A DNA stretch of 64,000 bases, from contig NZ_CAXWGX010000002.1 in NCBI RefSeq assembly GCF_964266745.1, positions 26,504 through 90,503 of the forward strand. Reading direction: 5' to 3'. Shown piece by piece: positions 32,539-41,462 of the stretch; positions within the stretch are counted from its first letter, which is position 1, and every line of letters begins with the position of its first letter. The position numbers and the translations under genes are program-made. The notes under the pieces are model-generated. The model was not told the origin of the DNA. It saw only the letters and a list, made by a program, of their open reading frames with translations, and did not search any database. The DNA comes from Propionicimonas sp020161015. Lineage in GTDB: Bacteria; Actinomycetota; Actinomycetes; Propionibacteriales; Propionibacteriaceae.

Positions 32539-33267
32539 TCACGGGAGGAGGTGCCGGGCGACGCCCCCGATGATCGGCACGACGCCGAGGAGGAGGAAGG
32601 CGGGCAGGAAGCACAGCATCAGCGGCAGCACGCTGCGCACGCCCACCCGGCGGGCACGCACCTCCGCCGCCGACGCCGCGGCGCGCCGCGCCTCCACGCC
32701 GAGCGATCGCAGCGACAGCGACAGCGCCACCCCGGAGTTCACCGCCCGGCCGACCTCCCGGGCCAGCGTGGCGAGCACGGGCTCGGCACGCCCGGCCTCC
32801 CGCCAGGCCCGGTCCTCGTCCGCCCCGAGGTCCACCACCGCGCAGAGCTCGGCCAGCACCTCGGACAGCGGTGCCTCCACCGCTCCCGCGATCACCTCGG
32901 TCGCCCGGCGCAGCGGCAGCCCGGCCTCGAGGCAGACCGCGAGCAGGTCGCAGGCCTGCGGCAGCTGCGCTGCAAGGCGCGCCCGGCGCCGCTCTGCCCG
33001 GGCAGCGTCCCGGCGTCCCTGCGCGACCGCGCCGGCGACGCCGAGCCCGATCGCCGCGGCCAGGCCCCACCAGCCGAGCCCGACGACGAGCAGCAGGCCG
33101 CTCGCGGACGCCGCCACCGGCACGAGCCAGCGGTCCCGTCCTGACCCGGTCGCGCCCGGGCGGCCCCTGGCACGCACCGACTGCGGACGCAGGCGGTCGC
33201 CGGGGGCACCGCGCCAGGCGAGCACCGCCGCTCCGGCGGCGAGAGCCGCCACCATGGCCCAGGTCAT
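32539..33267 (-). CDS. tadC: TadC-like type II secretion F domain protein
   Basis: A 242-residue inner-membrane platform protein. Hydrophobic segments flank a cytosolic T2SSF domain (LPQACDLLAVCLEAGLPLRRA) and a second helix near the end (VLPLMLCFLPAFLLLGVVPII). It starts 2 bases after the tadB stop. With TadB it should form the base of the pilus motor. Confidence 0.88.
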   Translation of the reverse strand: MTWAMVAALAAGAAVLAWRGAPGDRLRPQSVRARGRPGATGSGRDRWLVPVAASASGLLLVVGLGWWGLAAAIGLGVAGAVAQGRRDAARAERRRARLAAQLPQACDLLAVCLEAGLPLRRATEVIAGAVEAPLSEVLAELCAVVDLGADEDRAWREAGRAEPVLATLAREVGRAVNSGVALSLSLRSLGVEARRAAASAAEVRARRVGVRSVLPLMLCFLPAFLLLGVVPIIGGVARHLLP

Positions 33268-33268
33268 C

Positions 33269-34063
33269 TCAGCCCTCCTCCGCGTCGGCGAGGCGTTCGG
33301 TCCACACCACGCCCGCGCAGCCCAGGGCCACGCCCGCCACGAGGCTGGCGCGACCCGGCCAGGAGCCGGTCAGGAACGACAGCGGGTCACCCCCGAGCGC
33401 GTACCCCAGGGCGAGCCCGGCCACGGGCAGCACGGCGAGCAGCCGTCCGGTGGCCCGTGGAGCCGACAGTTCGGCCGCCACCACCCGCGACACCCGCTGG
33501 CGGGAGGCCAACCGGTCGGCCAGCGCGTCGAGGGTGGCGGTGAGCGAGGCGCCCGTCGTGCCGGCGATCTCCCAGGCAGCGGCGAGTTCGGCGAGGCCCG
33601 CCCGCCCCGGCAGGCGGGCCAGCGACCGGAGGACCGGCGGCACCTCGCCGCCGACGCGGAGCATCGCCGCGGCCTCTGCGAGCACCGGCGCATCCCGCGC
33701 GGCCACGCGCAACGCGCCGGCAGGGACGTGACCGACACGCAGCAGTCCGGCCAGCAGCTGGCAGGCATCGGCCACTTCCGCGGCACGGGCGGCGGCGGCG
33801 GACCGTCGCCGGTGTGCCCGCAGCACCACCCCCGCGGTGAGGGCGGCCAGCCCGGCCGACAACCCGATCGCGGCGCCCGCTCCCCCGCCGGCCACCGCAC
33901 CGGCAACCGCGGACACTCCCACGGCGGCCACCCGGAGCACCCGCGCCCCCACGGCCCGCGGCCGGTCGCGCGGGCGTGCGGGCGCGACCAGCCGGCGGGC
34001 GACCGGCGGACCCGCCCAGAGGAACCCTGCGAGTCCGGCCGCGATCACCGCCAGCAGGATCAT
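33269..34063 (-). CDS. tadB: TadB-like type II secretion F domain protein
   Basis: A 264-residue membrane platform protein. N-terminal helix MILLAVIAAGLAGFLWAG, a cluster of helices (about 48-86), a T2SSF domain (DACQLLAGLLRVGHVPAGAL) and C-terminal helices. ATG 34063 begins at the natural hydrophobic N terminus; a longer frame upstream is only Arg/Pro filler. Confidence 0.88.
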   Translation of the reverse strand: MILLAVIAAGLAGFLWAGPPVARRLVAPARPRDRPRAVGARVLRVAAVGVSAVAGAVAGGGAGAAIGLSAGLAALTAGVVLRAHRRRSAAAARAAEVADACQLLAGLLRVGHVPAGALRVAARDAPVLAEAAAMLRVGGEVPPVLRSLARLPGRAGLAELAAAWEIAGTTGASLTATLDALADRLASRQRVSRVVAAELSAPRATGRLLAVLPVAGLALGYALGGDPLSFLTGSWPGRASLVAGVALGCAGVVWTERLADAEEG

Positions 34064-34088
34064 CGGGCGGTCTCCCCGCCCCGCCCGT

Positions 34089-35234
34089 TCACGGCTCCAC
34101 CAGCCGCTCGAGGTCGCGGTAGCCCTCTGCGATCCGGTGCCCGTCGGCACGGAAGAGAATGGCCGGCACGGTGCGACAGGGGCCACCGTCCGGGTCGGGG
34201 CGGACCACCCGAAGCTCGTCGACCCACCGGCGGCCGTCGGGCAGCCGGCGCACGTGCACCAGCACCTGGAGGGCCGCGGCGAGCTGCGCGTGCAGTGCCG
34301 CCCTGCCCAGGCCGCCCAGCGCGGCGAGGGCCTCCAGCCGGGCGGGGACGTCGGCGGCGGAGTTGGCGTGGACGGTGCCGCACCCGCCCTCGTGCCCGGT
34401 GTTCAGCGCACTCAGCAGGTCGGCCAGTTCCGCGCCGCGCACCTCGCCCACGACCAGGCGGTCCGGCCGCATCCGCAGCGCCTGCCGGACGAGGTCGGTC
34501 AGGGTGACCGCGCCCGCCCCCTCCGCGTTCGCCGGTCGTGCCTCCAGCCGGACGCAGTGCGGGTGGTCGGGCTGGAGCTCGCGGGAGTCCTCCGCGATGA
34601 CGATCCGCTCCCGCGGCGGCACCAGACCGAGCATCGCGCCGAGCAGGGTGGTCTTCCCCGAACCCGTGCCCCCGGAGATGAGAAACGCCCGGCGCGCGGC
34701 CACCAGGCCGGCGAGCAGCCCGGCGCCACGGGCGTCCAGGCTGCCGCCGGCGACCCAGTCGTCGAGGCTCAGCCGGTGCCGGTTCGGCACCCGCAGCGAC
34801 AGGCAGGTGCCCGAGTCGGCCACGCACGGCAGCACCGCGTGCACGCGCACCCCACCGGGGAGCCGGGCATCGACGAAGGGCGAGCCGTCGTCGAGCCGGC
34901 GACCGACGGACGCCGCCAGGCGCACCGCGAGCCGGCGGACCTCCTCCTCCCCGGAGAAGCGGACCCCCGCCGGCTCGAGGCCGTGGCCCCGGTCGACGAA
35001 CACCTGGTCGGGCGCGTTCACGAGCACGTCGGTGACGCCGGACTCGCGCAGCAACGGGTCGAGGACGCCCGCGCCCACGCTCTCCCGGCGCAGCGCGGCG
35101 ACGGTCTGGCGCACGACGGCGTCGGTCACGAGCACGCCCAGCGAGCGCAGCGCCGTGCCGACCTCGACCGGGCCCGGTTCCTGGCCCCTGCGGCCGAGGA
35201 CGGCACGCACCGCCTCCAGCTCCACCTCAGCCAT
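34089..35234 (-). CDS. tadA: TadA/CpaF-like pilus assembly ATPase
   Basis: A 381-residue secretion ATPase that powers Flp pilus assembly. Walker A GGTGSGKTTLLGA, Asp box VIAEDSREL, Walker B-like LVVGEVRGAELADLL, and the His box GHEGGCGTVHANS. The N-terminal domain precedes VTDVLVNAPDQVFVDRG, as in CpaF. ATG 35234 overlaps the CpaE-like gene by 8 bp. Confidence 0.93.
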   Translation of the reverse strand: MAEVELEAVRAVLGRRGQEPGPVEVGTALRSLGVLVTDAVVRQTVAALRRESVGAGVLDPLLRESGVTDVLVNAPDQVFVDRGHGLEPAGVRFSGEEEVRRLAVRLAASVGRRLDDGSPFVDARLPGGVRVHAVLPCVADSGTCLSLRVPNRHRLSLDDWVAGGSLDARGAGLLAGLVAARRAFLISGGTGSGKTTLLGAMLGLVPPRERIVIAEDSRELQPDHPHCVRLEARPANAEGAGAVTLTDLVRQALRMRPDRLVVGEVRGAELADLLSALNTGHEGGCGTVHANSAADVPARLEALAALGGLGRAALHAQLAAALQVLVHVRRLPDGRRWVDELRVVRPDPDGGPCRTVPAILFRADGHRIAEGYRDLERLVEP

Positions 35235-36282
35235 GCGGCACCGCCATCAGTCGCCCCACGAGCGCGGCGACGTCCCTGCGGTAGCGGCGTCGGGCTCCCC
35301 GCGCGGGCGGTTCGCCCCGCTCGGCGGCGTCCGCCAGCCCTGGCTCGTCGGCCACCCTGGCGACCACCGGCCGCCCCACGGCCTCGGCCACGAGGTCGGC
35401 AGGCAGCGAAGCGCGGCGACCGCGCAGCACCAGCTCTGCGCGGTCCAGGTCCAGCGCGGACACGGCCTGCCGCGCCGCGGCGGCGCCCCGCACCCCGGGC
35501 GCCACCAGCACCAGCTGACGGGACGCCAGCCGGGCGGCCTCCCGTGCCGCCGGCGCCAGCGAGCGGCCCGGGTCGAGCACGACCAGCTCGTGCCAGGAAC
35601 GCAGCGACGCGACGATGGCGGCCAACGGCTCCCGCGCCAGGTCGGGCGCCGGCCCGCGCGCCATCGCCACCACGGTCACCCCGTCGACCACGGGAAGGTA
35701 GCGGCGCAGGTCGCCGAGGTTGCCCTCGGCGGCGTTCAGGCGGGGCCAGCGCCAGCCCTCGGTGCGCTCGGCGCCGAGCAGGAGGTCGATGCCCCCGCCG
35801 AGCGGGTCGACGTCCACCAGCGCCGACCCGCCGGGACGCTCGCCCGCGAGCTGGGCGATGGCGGCGGCGAGGGTGGACGCCCCCACGCCCCCCGAGCCGC
35901 CGACCACCGCCACCACCGGCGCCCGCACCCGACCGGCGCCGTCGGCGAGCACGGAGCCCAGCCAGGCCCCGCCCTCGGGCAGCGGGATCACCTGCGCGGA
36001 CAGCGGCGCGGACCACGTCGACAGCCGGTCCCGGTCCGGCCCCACGAGGAACACCGCCTCCCGGTGCGGCAGCGCCCGCGCGACGAGCCGCTCGGCCTGG
36101 TCGTCGGCCACCACCACTGTGCCCGCGGACCTCCAGTGGCCGGCGACCGCCTCGAGGTCGGCCACCACCTCCGCGTCGAGCTCCTGCGCGGCGACCGCAG
36201 AGAGGATGACGTCCTGGGTCTCCCCCGCGCGCGCCACCACCAGCACGTCCCTGCGCCTGTCCGGTACCCCCACGCCCGACAC
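35227..36282 (-). CDS. CpaE/Ssd-like MinD-family ATPase
   Basis: A 351-residue MinD/ParA-like protein. The deviant Walker A is VGGSGGVGASTLAAAIA and a DVDPLGGGIDLLLG stretch follows. The N-terminal 120 residues are a degenerate receiver-like domain, as in CpaE. In M. tuberculosis the syntenic Rv3660c product (Ssd) affects septum placement. The start is uncertain; GTG 36282 with GGAGG upstream or GTG 36273 are the choices. First gene of the pilus operon. Confidence 0.85.
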   Translation of the reverse strand: MSGVGVPDRRRDVLVVARAGETQDVILSAVAAQELDAEVVADLEAVAGHWRSAGTVVVADDQAERLVARALPHREAVFLVGPDRDRLSTWSAPLSAQVIPLPEGGAWLGSVLADGAGRVRAPVVAVVGGSGGVGASTLAAAIAQLAGERPGGSALVDVDPLGGGIDLLLGAERTEGWRWPRLNAAEGNLGDLRRYLPVVDGVTVVAMARGPAPDLAREPLAAIVASLRSWHELVVLDPGRSLAPAAREAARLASRQLVLVAPGVRGAAAARQAVSALDLDRAELVLRGRRASLPADLVAEAVGRPVVARVADEPGLADAAERGEPPARGARRRYRRDVAALVGRLMAVPHG

Positions 36283-36427
36283 CTTCCGCCGGGCCTCCCG
36301 CGCGGCGGTCACGCCCTGTCGCGTCCTGTGGATGAACCCCGCGCGCCCGCCACCGGTTGTCCACAAGCCGGCCCGCGCCCCGGAGGGGCAGCCGGACGGG
36401 CCCGCCCGCGTCACCTAGCATGCGGGC

Positions 36428-37186
36428 ATGACCTCCCGGACCTCCGGGTCCTTCCCCGCCGCAGCGCTCGACTGGGTCGCCCCCGAGCGTCCCGGACGCG
36501 TGCTCGCGATCGGCCGCGCCTCGACGGCGATGGCGAGCCGGCTCGCCGGCCTGGGCCACCAGGTCGTCATCGCCGACCGGTCGGCCTCCGCCGTCCGGGC
36601 CGCCCACCACCGCTACCCGGGCCTGCGCGCGGTCGGGGCCGCGGCCGACGCCCTGCCGTTCGCGCCCTGCCGCTTCGACCAGGTCCTCGTGGCCCAGGGC
36701 ATGCACCTGCTCCCGCCAGGGCTCGCCCTGGACGAGTTCGCCCGCGTGCTCGCCCCGGGCGGACGCCTGACCGTGCTCTACACGGTGCGCGACGACTCCG
36801 TGCCCTGGGTGCGCCGGCTGGCCGCGATCCTGCGCACCTACGACCCCGACGCGATGACCGAGGGCGAGGAGCTGTACTCCGTCGCGGCCGTCGCCGCGTC
36901 GTCGCACTTCCCCGTCGTGGAGCACCGCGCGTTCCGGCTGTGGGTGCCCATCACCAGGGACGGGATGCTGGAGATGGTGGCCAACGCCCCGCGCATCGCC
37001 GCCCTCGACCCCGCGGACGCCGACCGCCTGCTCGACGAGGTGGGCGGGCTGTACGACACGTCGGCCCGGCAGCCCGAGCCCCTGCTCCTGCCCTACTCGG
37101 TGCTGTGCTGGCGGGCCACTGTCGACCACAGCGAGCTCACCGCCGCGCTGCGTCCGCCCGAGGACGGCCTCCAGATCACGTTGTGA
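36428..37186 (+). CDS. SAM-dependent methyltransferase (type 11-like)
   Basis: A 252-residue class I methyltransferase. A diverged motif I (VLAIGRASTAMA) and an acidic end of strand 2 (VVIADRS) are seen, then ADALPFAPCRFDQVLVAQGMHLL and VLAPGGRLTVLYTV, typical of type 11 enzymes. Motif I lacks the G-x-G-x-G, so SAM binding may be altered. Divergent from the CpaE gene across about 145 bp; substrate unknown. Confidence 0.8.
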   Translation: MTSRTSGSFPAAALDWVAPERPGRVLAIGRASTAMASRLAGLGHQVVIADRSASAVRAAHHRYPGLRAVGAAADALPFAPCRFDQVLVAQGMHLLPPGLALDEFARVLAPGGRLTVLYTVRDDSVPWVRRLAAILRTYDPDAMTEGEELYSVAAVAASSHFPVVEHRAFRLWVPITRDGMLEMVANAPRIAALDPADADRLLDEVGGLYDTSARQPEPLLLPYSVLCWRATVDHSELTAALRPPEDGLQITL

Positions 37187-37315
37187 CCCGCCGCAGGTTT
37201 GCCGGTCCCGCGGCGCGGGCACGTTCGGGCAGGAGGACGACCGGGCGACGCCTCGCGGCACCGCCGGTCGGCGGGACGGTTTAGGCTGGCGTCAGAGCGC
37301 GCCGAAGGAGGGGGC

Positions 37316-37783
37316 ATGGCCGAGCAGTCCGACATCGCCGAGGTGATCAAGAGCATCCAGGCCGACGTCACCACCATCGTCAAGGGCGAGCTCGAGCTCG
37401 CCAAGGCCGAGCTCCTGCCGCAGGCGAAGGCAGCGGGCATCGGCGCGGGCCTGTTCGGTGGCGCGGCCTTCCTGGGCATCACCGGCCTCACGCTGCTGCT
37501 GCTCGGGCTCACCTTCTGGCTGTCGCTCGGCTTCCAGTCGTGGTTCGGCCTGGACCTTCTCGGCGCGCTGGCCTGGGGGTTCGCCGTGATGGCCGTGGTC
37601 TTCTTCCTCGTCGCCGGCGTGCTCGCCCTTATCGGGAAGTCGCGGATGAACTTCACCGGCGTCGAGGCCACCAAGGCCAGCACGGAGGCCGCGGTCACCG
37701 CGGTCAAGGACGCGGTCGAGAAGGGCCAGCAGGACGTCGCGGCGATGTCGATCACCGGACGGCGTCCCGAGCTCGAGGCCTGA
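37316..37783 (+). CDS. phage-holin-superfamily-III-like membrane protein (DUF1469)
   Basis: A 155-residue membrane protein with an amphipathic N terminus (IVKGELELAKAELLPQ) and two helices (GGAAFLGITGLTLLLLGLTF and ALAWGFAVMAVVFFLVAGVL). This is the pattern of DUF1469/holin superfamily III proteins, which in actinobacteria are chromosomal and not phage genes. AAGGAGGGG precedes ATG 37316. Role unknown; M. tuberculosis has a like gene near the same locus. Confidence 0.85.
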   Translation: MAEQSDIAEVIKSIQADVTTIVKGELELAKAELLPQAKAAGIGAGLFGGAAFLGITGLTLLLLGLTFWLSLGFQSWFGLDLLGALAWGFAVMAVVFFLVAGVLALIGKSRMNFTGVEATKASTEAAVTAVKDAVEKGQQDVAAMSITGRRPELEA

Positions 37784-37802
37784 GCGCGACCGCCCGCCGG
37801 CC

Positions 37803-39488
37803 TCAGCCCTGCGCGAGCAGGTAGACCCGCGACTCCCAGCCGGCGAGGTCGTCGGCGGTCGAGGCATGGGTGCCCAGCAGGAGCTCCGCCCCGTCCCTCG
37901 ACGGCAGGGACGCCGGCAGGGCGACCTGCCCGGAGGACCAGTTCGCCACCACCAGCAGCACCTCCTCACCGAGCGTGCGGGTGTAGCAGAACAGGCGCTC
38001 GTCTTCGGGCAGCAGCAGCGCGAAGCGCCCGTGCCGGACCACCTCCCGCTCGTGCCGCAGCGCGATCAGCCGGCGGTAGTGGTGGAACACCGAGTCGGGG
38101 TCGGCGAGCGCGGTCGCGGCGTTGACCTCGCCGTGGTTGGGCGTCACCGGCAGCCACGGTGTTCCGTCGGTGAACCCCGCGTGCGGGGACGCGTCCCACT
38201 GCATCGGCGTGCGGGCGTTGTCGCGGCTCTTGAACCCGATCACGTCGAGCACCCGTGCCGGGTCGGCACCGGCCGCCACAGCCTCGGCGTAGAAGCGGGT
38301 CGACTCCAGGTCGTTGTACTGCGCGATGGTGGTGAACCCCGCGTTCGTCATTCCGAGTTCCTGGCCCTGGTAGACGTAGGGCGTCCCCTTGAGCAGGTGC
38401 AGGGTGGTGGCCAGCGTCTTGGCCGACGGCACCCGGAACTCCGGGCTGTCGTCACCGAACCGCGACACCGAGCGCGGCTGGTCGTGGTTCTCGAAGTACA
38501 GCGAGTTCCAGCCGACGTCGGCCAGGCCGTCCTGCCAGTGCGCGAGGTTCGCCTTCAGCGCGGGGAGCCGCAGCGGCACCACGTCCCACTTCGACCCGCC
38601 GGGCGCGGAATCGATGCTCATGTGCTCGAAGGTGAACACCATGCCCAGCTCACCGGCGGCGGGGTCGGTGTGGGAACGGGCGGCGTCGACGTCCACCAGG
38701 ATCATCTCGCCGACGCTGAACAGCTGCTTGTCGGCGAGCCCGACCTCACGGTTCATCTCCTGGAGGAACTCGTGCAGCCGGGGGCCCTCGACCACCAGCG
38801 ACGGGTCGTAGCACAGCCCGCCGGGCCCGTTCGCCGGGCCGTCGGCCAGCGGGTAGGTCTTGGAGATCAGGTTGATCACGTCCATGCGGAAGCCGTCCAC
38901 CCCGCGATCGACCCACCAGCGCATCATCTCGTGGATCTCCCGGCGCACCGCCGGGTTCTCCCAGTTCAGGTCGGGCTGGGACGCCGCGAACAGGTGCAGG
39001 TAGTACTGGTGCGACGCCGGGTCGTACTGCCACCCGGGACCGGAGAAGAACGAGCCCCAGTTCGTGGGCTCGGCGCCGGGCGTGCCCGGCTCGAAGCCCT
39101 CCCTCGCCGGACGCCAGATGTACCAGTCGCGCTTGGTCGAGGTGCGGTCGCGCGACTCGACGAACCACGGATGCTGGTCGGAGGTGTGGTTCACCACGAG
39201 GTCCATCACCAGCTTCATGCCGCGCTCGTGCAGCCCGGCGATCAGCGCGTCCAGGTCGTCGAGCGTGCCGAAGAGGGGGTCCACGTCGGTGTAGTCGGAG
39301 ATGTCGTAGCCGTTGTCCTCCATCGGCGAGCGGTACACCGGCGACAGCCACACCACGTCGACGCCGAGGGCCTCGAGGTGGTCGAGGTGGCCGATGATGC
39401 CGCGCAGGTCGCCCACGCCGTCCCCGTTGCTGTCCGCGAACGAGCGCGGGTAGATCTGGTACACCACTGCGCTGTGCCACCACGTCAT
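37803..39488 (-). CDS. GH13 alpha-glucosidase
   Basis: A 561-residue cytosolic GH13 enzyme, probably hydrolysing alpha-1,4 or alpha-1,6 glucosides such as isomaltose, maltose or trehalose. Family regions are clear: DLVVNHTSDQHPWF (I), FRMDVINL with nucleophile D203 (II), FSVGEM with acid E261 (III) and ENHDQPRS with D336 (IV). Total length fits oligo-1,6-glucosidase-type proteins. The ATG has a modest AAGGATGGG upstream. It stands alone, convergent with the holin-like gene. Confidence 0.94.
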   Translation of the reverse strand: MTWWHSAVVYQIYPRSFADSNGDGVGDLRGIIGHLDHLEALGVDVVWLSPVYRSPMEDNGYDISDYTDVDPLFGTLDDLDALIAGLHERGMKLVMDLVVNHTSDQHPWFVESRDRTSTKRDWYIWRPAREGFEPGTPGAEPTNWGSFFSGPGWQYDPASHQYYLHLFAASQPDLNWENPAVRREIHEMMRWWVDRGVDGFRMDVINLISKTYPLADGPANGPGGLCYDPSLVVEGPRLHEFLQEMNREVGLADKQLFSVGEMILVDVDAARSHTDPAAGELGMVFTFEHMSIDSAPGGSKWDVVPLRLPALKANLAHWQDGLADVGWNSLYFENHDQPRSVSRFGDDSPEFRVPSAKTLATTLHLLKGTPYVYQGQELGMTNAGFTTIAQYNDLESTRFYAEAVAAGADPARVLDVIGFKSRDNARTPMQWDASPHAGFTDGTPWLPVTPNHGEVNAATALADPDSVFHHYRRLIALRHEREVVRHGRFALLLPEDERLFCYTRTLGEEVLLVVANWSSGQVALPASLPSRDGAELLLGTHASTADDLAGWESRVYLLAQG

Positions 39489-39591
39489 GGGCCCATCCTT
39501 GCCCACCGGCCACCCCGCGGGGCACCCCGTGGCGAGAACGACGGACGCCGATCCCGTGTCGCGGCGGTGCCCGGCCACTAGAGTGACGCCG

Positions 39592-40605
39592 ATGTCCGGG
39601 CGCACGGGTGGCGGGGTGCCGGTGGCGATCCGGGGAACGGGATCGGTGACCGGCTCCGTCGTGGTGACCTCCGCAGAGCTCGACGAGCGCCACGGCCGTC
39701 CGCCCGGCACCACCGAAGCCCGATCGGGCGTCGCGAGCCGCACCTGGGCCGGCCCCGGCGAGACCTCGTCGCTGCTCGCCACCCGGGCCGTGGAGAAGGC
39801 GCTGACGGCGGCCGGGTGGGACGCCGGCGACCTGGACGCGGTGATCGTCGCGTCCGTCCTGCCCGAACAGCCGATGCCCACCACCGCAGCTCTGGTCACC
39901 CAGCGCCTGGGACGCTCGGACGGCGGCGTGACCGCGTTCGACGTCAACACCAGCTGCCTGGGCTTCCTGACCGCGCTCGACCTCTCCGGGCTGGCGATCG
40001 CCGCCGGTCGCTGGCGCCGGGTGGCTGTGGCCGCGGTCGACATCGCCTCCCCCGGGCTGAACCACGCCGACCTGGAGTCGAGCGCGCTGTTCGGCGACGG
40101 TGCCGCCGCCTGTGTCCTGGAGGCGGCCGGCGACGGGCCGGCGGCCATCCTGGCGAGTCGCTCCGGCACCTACCCGGACGGGGCGCGACTGTGCGAGATC
40201 GCGGCCGGCGGCACCCGGTGGAACGCCACCGTCCCGCCGCCCGACCCGGCCGCCTACCTGTTCCGGATGGACGGCCTGGGGGTGATGCGGCTCGCGGCGC
40301 GGCACCTGCCGGGCTTCGTCGCTGCCGTGCTGGAGGACGCGGGGGTCGGACTCGACGAGGTCGACGTGGTGGTGCCCCACCAGGCCAGCGGCCTGGGGCT
40401 GCGCTACCTGCGCGAGCGCCTCGGCGCGCCGGCCGGAGCGGTGGTCGACATCCTCCGCGACCACGGCAACCAGGTGTCGGCGTCCCTGCCCACCGCGCTG
40501 GACCACGCCGTGCGCGCGGGGCGGCTCGGGCCGGGACGGACCGCGCTCCTGCTCGGCACCGGGGCGGGGCTGTCGCTCAGCGCCGCCGTGGTGAGGTTCG
40601 GGTGA
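39592..40605 (+). CDS. KAS III / OleA-like condensing enzyme
   Basis: A 337-residue thiolase-fold condensing enzyme. The triad is C122 (VNTSCLGFL), H263 (VVPHQASG) and N293 (DHGNQVSAS), all intact. The GVASRTWA motif near residue 46 is typical of FabH-like proteins. These enzymes join acyl-CoA or acyl-ACP units in decarboxylative or head-to-head condensation (FabH, OleA). It opens an overlapping operon with an MBL hydrolase and an adenylate-forming enzyme, which points to a lipid-like specialised pathway, not housekeeping fatty-acid synthesis. Start ATG 39592. Confidence 0.88.
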   Translation: MSGRTGGGVPVAIRGTGSVTGSVVVTSAELDERHGRPPGTTEARSGVASRTWAGPGETSSLLATRAVEKALTAAGWDAGDLDAVIVASVLPEQPMPTTAALVTQRLGRSDGGVTAFDVNTSCLGFLTALDLSGLAIAAGRWRRVAVAAVDIASPGLNHADLESSALFGDGAAACVLEAAGDGPAAILASRSGTYPDGARLCEIAAGGTRWNATVPPPDPAAYLFRMDGLGVMRLAARHLPGFVAAVLEDAGVGLDEVDVVVPHQASGLGLRYLRERLGAPAGAVVDILRDHGNQVSASLPTALDHAVRAGRLGPGRTALLLGTGAGLSLSAAVVRFG

Positions 40606-41459
40606 GCGTCCGCGTCCGGCTGCTGGTGGCGGGCCACAGCCTCCAGTCCGAGTGGTTCTCCCGCCGCAGCGGCGGGCTGCGCCGCGTCCGGTTCCCGGCG
40701 ACGTTCGCGCTCCTCGAGGTTCCCGGGCAGGCGCCCGTGCTGTTCGACACCGGGTACTCCGCCCGCTTCTTCTCCGCGACCGGCCCGTTCCCGCAGCGGC
40801 TCTACCGCCTCCTGCTGCCCGTGGCGTTCTCGCCCGCCGAGGCGGCGACGGCCCAGCTGGGCGCGCTCGGCGTGTCGCCGGACGCCGTCGGCACCGTCGT
40901 GCTCTCGCACCTGCACGGCGACCACATCGCCGGTCTGCGCGACTTCCCGGCCGCCCGGATCGTCCGTGCGGGACCGGCCCTGCCCGCGGAGGTGGAGCCG
41001 GGCGCCCGTCCCCGGGCACGGGTCGCCCTGCGGACCACCCGGCACGGCTTCCTGCCCGAACTCCTGCCTCCCGACCTCGTCGCACGCTCCACCGACGCCG
41101 CCGGCCTGGCGACCGTGGAGACCGGGCTGCCGGGGTTCGGCGCCGGCCACGACCTCTTCGGCGACGGACGGGCCGTCCTCGTCCCGCTGCCCGGGCACGC
41201 GCCGGGGCACCTGGGCTTGTGGCTGCCCCGGACGCAGGGCCCGCCGCTGTTCCTCGTCGGGGACGCCTGCTGGCACCGGGAGGCGTTCCTCTCCGGCGAC
41301 CTGCCGCCGCGTCCGGTCCTGGCGATGCTCGGCGAGCCGGCCGCGTCCGCCGCGACCGTCGAGCGGCTGGCCGCCCTCGCCCGCAGCCGCCCGGACGTGC
41401 TGGTGGTGCCCTCGCACTGCGCGGCGTCGGTGGCGGCAGCGCAGGAAGCGCTGGGCTGA
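40602..41459 (+). CDS. metallo-beta-lactamase-fold hydrolase
   Basis: A 285-residue MBL-fold hydrolase with the di-metal site: LSHLHGDHIAGL (H-x-H-x-D-H), GHAPGHLGLW (third His), VGDACWH (bridging Asp) and VPSHC (final His). It resembles lactonase-like members. GTG 40602 overlaps the condensing-enzyme stop (GTGA). In this locus it could hydrolyse a thioester, ester or lactone intermediate; that is inference. Confidence 0.88.
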   Translation: MSVRVRLLVAGHSLQSEWFSRRSGGLRRVRFPATFALLEVPGQAPVLFDTGYSARFFSATGPFPQRLYRLLLPVAFSPAEAATAQLGALGVSPDAVGTVVLSHLHGDHIAGLRDFPAARIVRAGPALPAEVEPGARPRARVALRTTRHGFLPELLPPDLVARSTDAAGLATVETGLPGFGAGHDLFGDGRAVLVPLPGHAPGHLGLWLPRTQGPPLFLVGDACWHREAFLSGDLPPRPVLAMLGEPAASAATVERLAALARSRPDVLVVPSHCAASVAAAQEALG

Positions 41460-41462
41460 CCC

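Noticed and set aside
37316..37783. Prophage holin
   Set aside because: DUF1469-like holin-superfamily proteins are chromosomal in actinobacteria and no other phage genes are near.
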